Origin: Leucobacter sp.
GTDB lineage: Bacteria > Actinomycetota > Actinomycetes > Actinomycetales > Microbacteriaceae
Direction of reading: 5' to 3'
Assembly (NCBI GenBank): GCA_017990305.1
Contig: JAGNOB010000089.1
Span: 1-6,908 of the forward strand
Length of the DNA: 6,908 nt
Every line of letters begins with the position of its first letter. Positions within the stretch are counted from its first letter, which is position 1. Both the position numbers and the translations under genes were made by a program. The notes beneath the pieces were generated by a model. That model ran no database searches and was not told where the DNA came from. It was given only the letters and a program-made list of their open reading frames with translations. Shown here one piece after another: positions 6,636-6,908 of the stretch.

Positions 6636-6908
6636 TCACTCTCGCCGCATTCGACATGGCCGGCACCACCGTGAACGACGGCGGCGCCGTCTACCGGGCG
6701 CTCGAGAACGCCGTCACAGAGACCGGTGTCGCGGTCACACCCGAAAACCTCCAGACCTGGATGGGCGTGGAGAAGCGAGAAGCAATCACCGCGCTCATCG
6801 AGCTCGGCGGCGGCGTCGCAGACGACGCTAAGGTCGCTGCAACGTTCGACCGTTTCCGGGTGCTCCTTGACGAGTACTACACCGCAGAGCCGCCAACCCC
6901 AATCGACG
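6632..6908 (+). CDS. Phosphonatase-like HAD hydrolase (TIGR03351/PhnX-like), 3' end missing
   Basis: Only the first 92 residues are present. The enzyme probably cleaves the C-P bond of a phosphono-aldehyde, giving phosphate and an aldehyde, in the cytoplasm. HAD motif I is FDMAGTTV, with Asp8 as the expected nucleophile. PhnX proteins usually read DWAGTT here, and the DMAGTT form followed by GGAVYRAL is typical of the phosphonatase-like sister group that travels with the DAO-type oxidase. WMGVEK (residues 43-48) lines up with the MG--K segment of PhnX whose lysine forms the Schiff base with phosphonoacetaldehyde, so Lys48 may do the same. The ATG overlaps the gntR stop by 4 nt and AAAGGA (6620-6625) is a good ribosome binding site. 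HAD motifs II-IV lie beyond the window, so an intact gene cannot be confirmed. Confidence 0.88.
   Translation, partial: MITLAAFDMAGTTVNDGGAVYRALENAVTETGVAVTPENLQTWMGVEKREAITALIELGGGVADDAKVAATFDRFRVLLDEYYTAEPPTPID

Overview
The window looks like a chromosome segment from a high-GC actinobacterium. The coding strands favour G or C at third codon positions, two of the seven genes start with GTG, and the regulatory DNA carries repeats resembling the actinobacterial PhoP box. A Microbacteriaceae-type organism (for example Leucobacter-like) is my guess from overall style; the sequence alone does not prove a genus.

Layout. (1) Positions 2-1833, plus strand: the 3' part of a 14-helix DHA2-type MFS drug exporter, followed after 8 nt by a MarR-family regulator, a typical efflux pump and regulator pair. 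(2) Positions 1863-1910: a perfect 21-bp hairpin between the convergent marR and phnE genes, probably a two-way terminator. (3) Positions 1942-5694, minus strand: a tightly packed operon read as FAD-dependent amine oxidase, phnD (binding lipoprotein), phnC (ATPase), phnE (permease). (4) Positions 5695-5858: a divergent control region with direct repeats resembling PhoP boxes, two copies of TGACAACTT, and candidate promoters for apparently leaderless transcripts. (5) Positions 5859-6908, plus strand: a GntR/UTRA (HutC-type) regulator overlapping by ATGA with a phosphonatase-like HAD hydrolase that is cut by the window end.

How the genes work together. Regions 3-5 read as a phosphonate uptake and catabolism locus. 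PhnDCE would import a 2-aminoethylphosphonate-like compound. The FAD oxidase would deaminate it (or an N-methyl or hydroxy derivative) oxidatively to a phosphono-aldehyde. The HAD hydrolase would cleave the C-P bond to release phosphate. The usual first enzyme, the transaminase PhnW, is absent from the window, so the oxidase may replace it. Control appears to be double: phosphate starvation through PhoP-like boxes and probably substrate sensing through the GntR/UTRA protein. The shared sequence CTTACCGA(A)CGTTCAC occurs in the divergent control region and again just before phnD, which suggests one regulator acts at both places.

No RNA genes, CRISPR arrays, insertion sequences or phage genes were seen.
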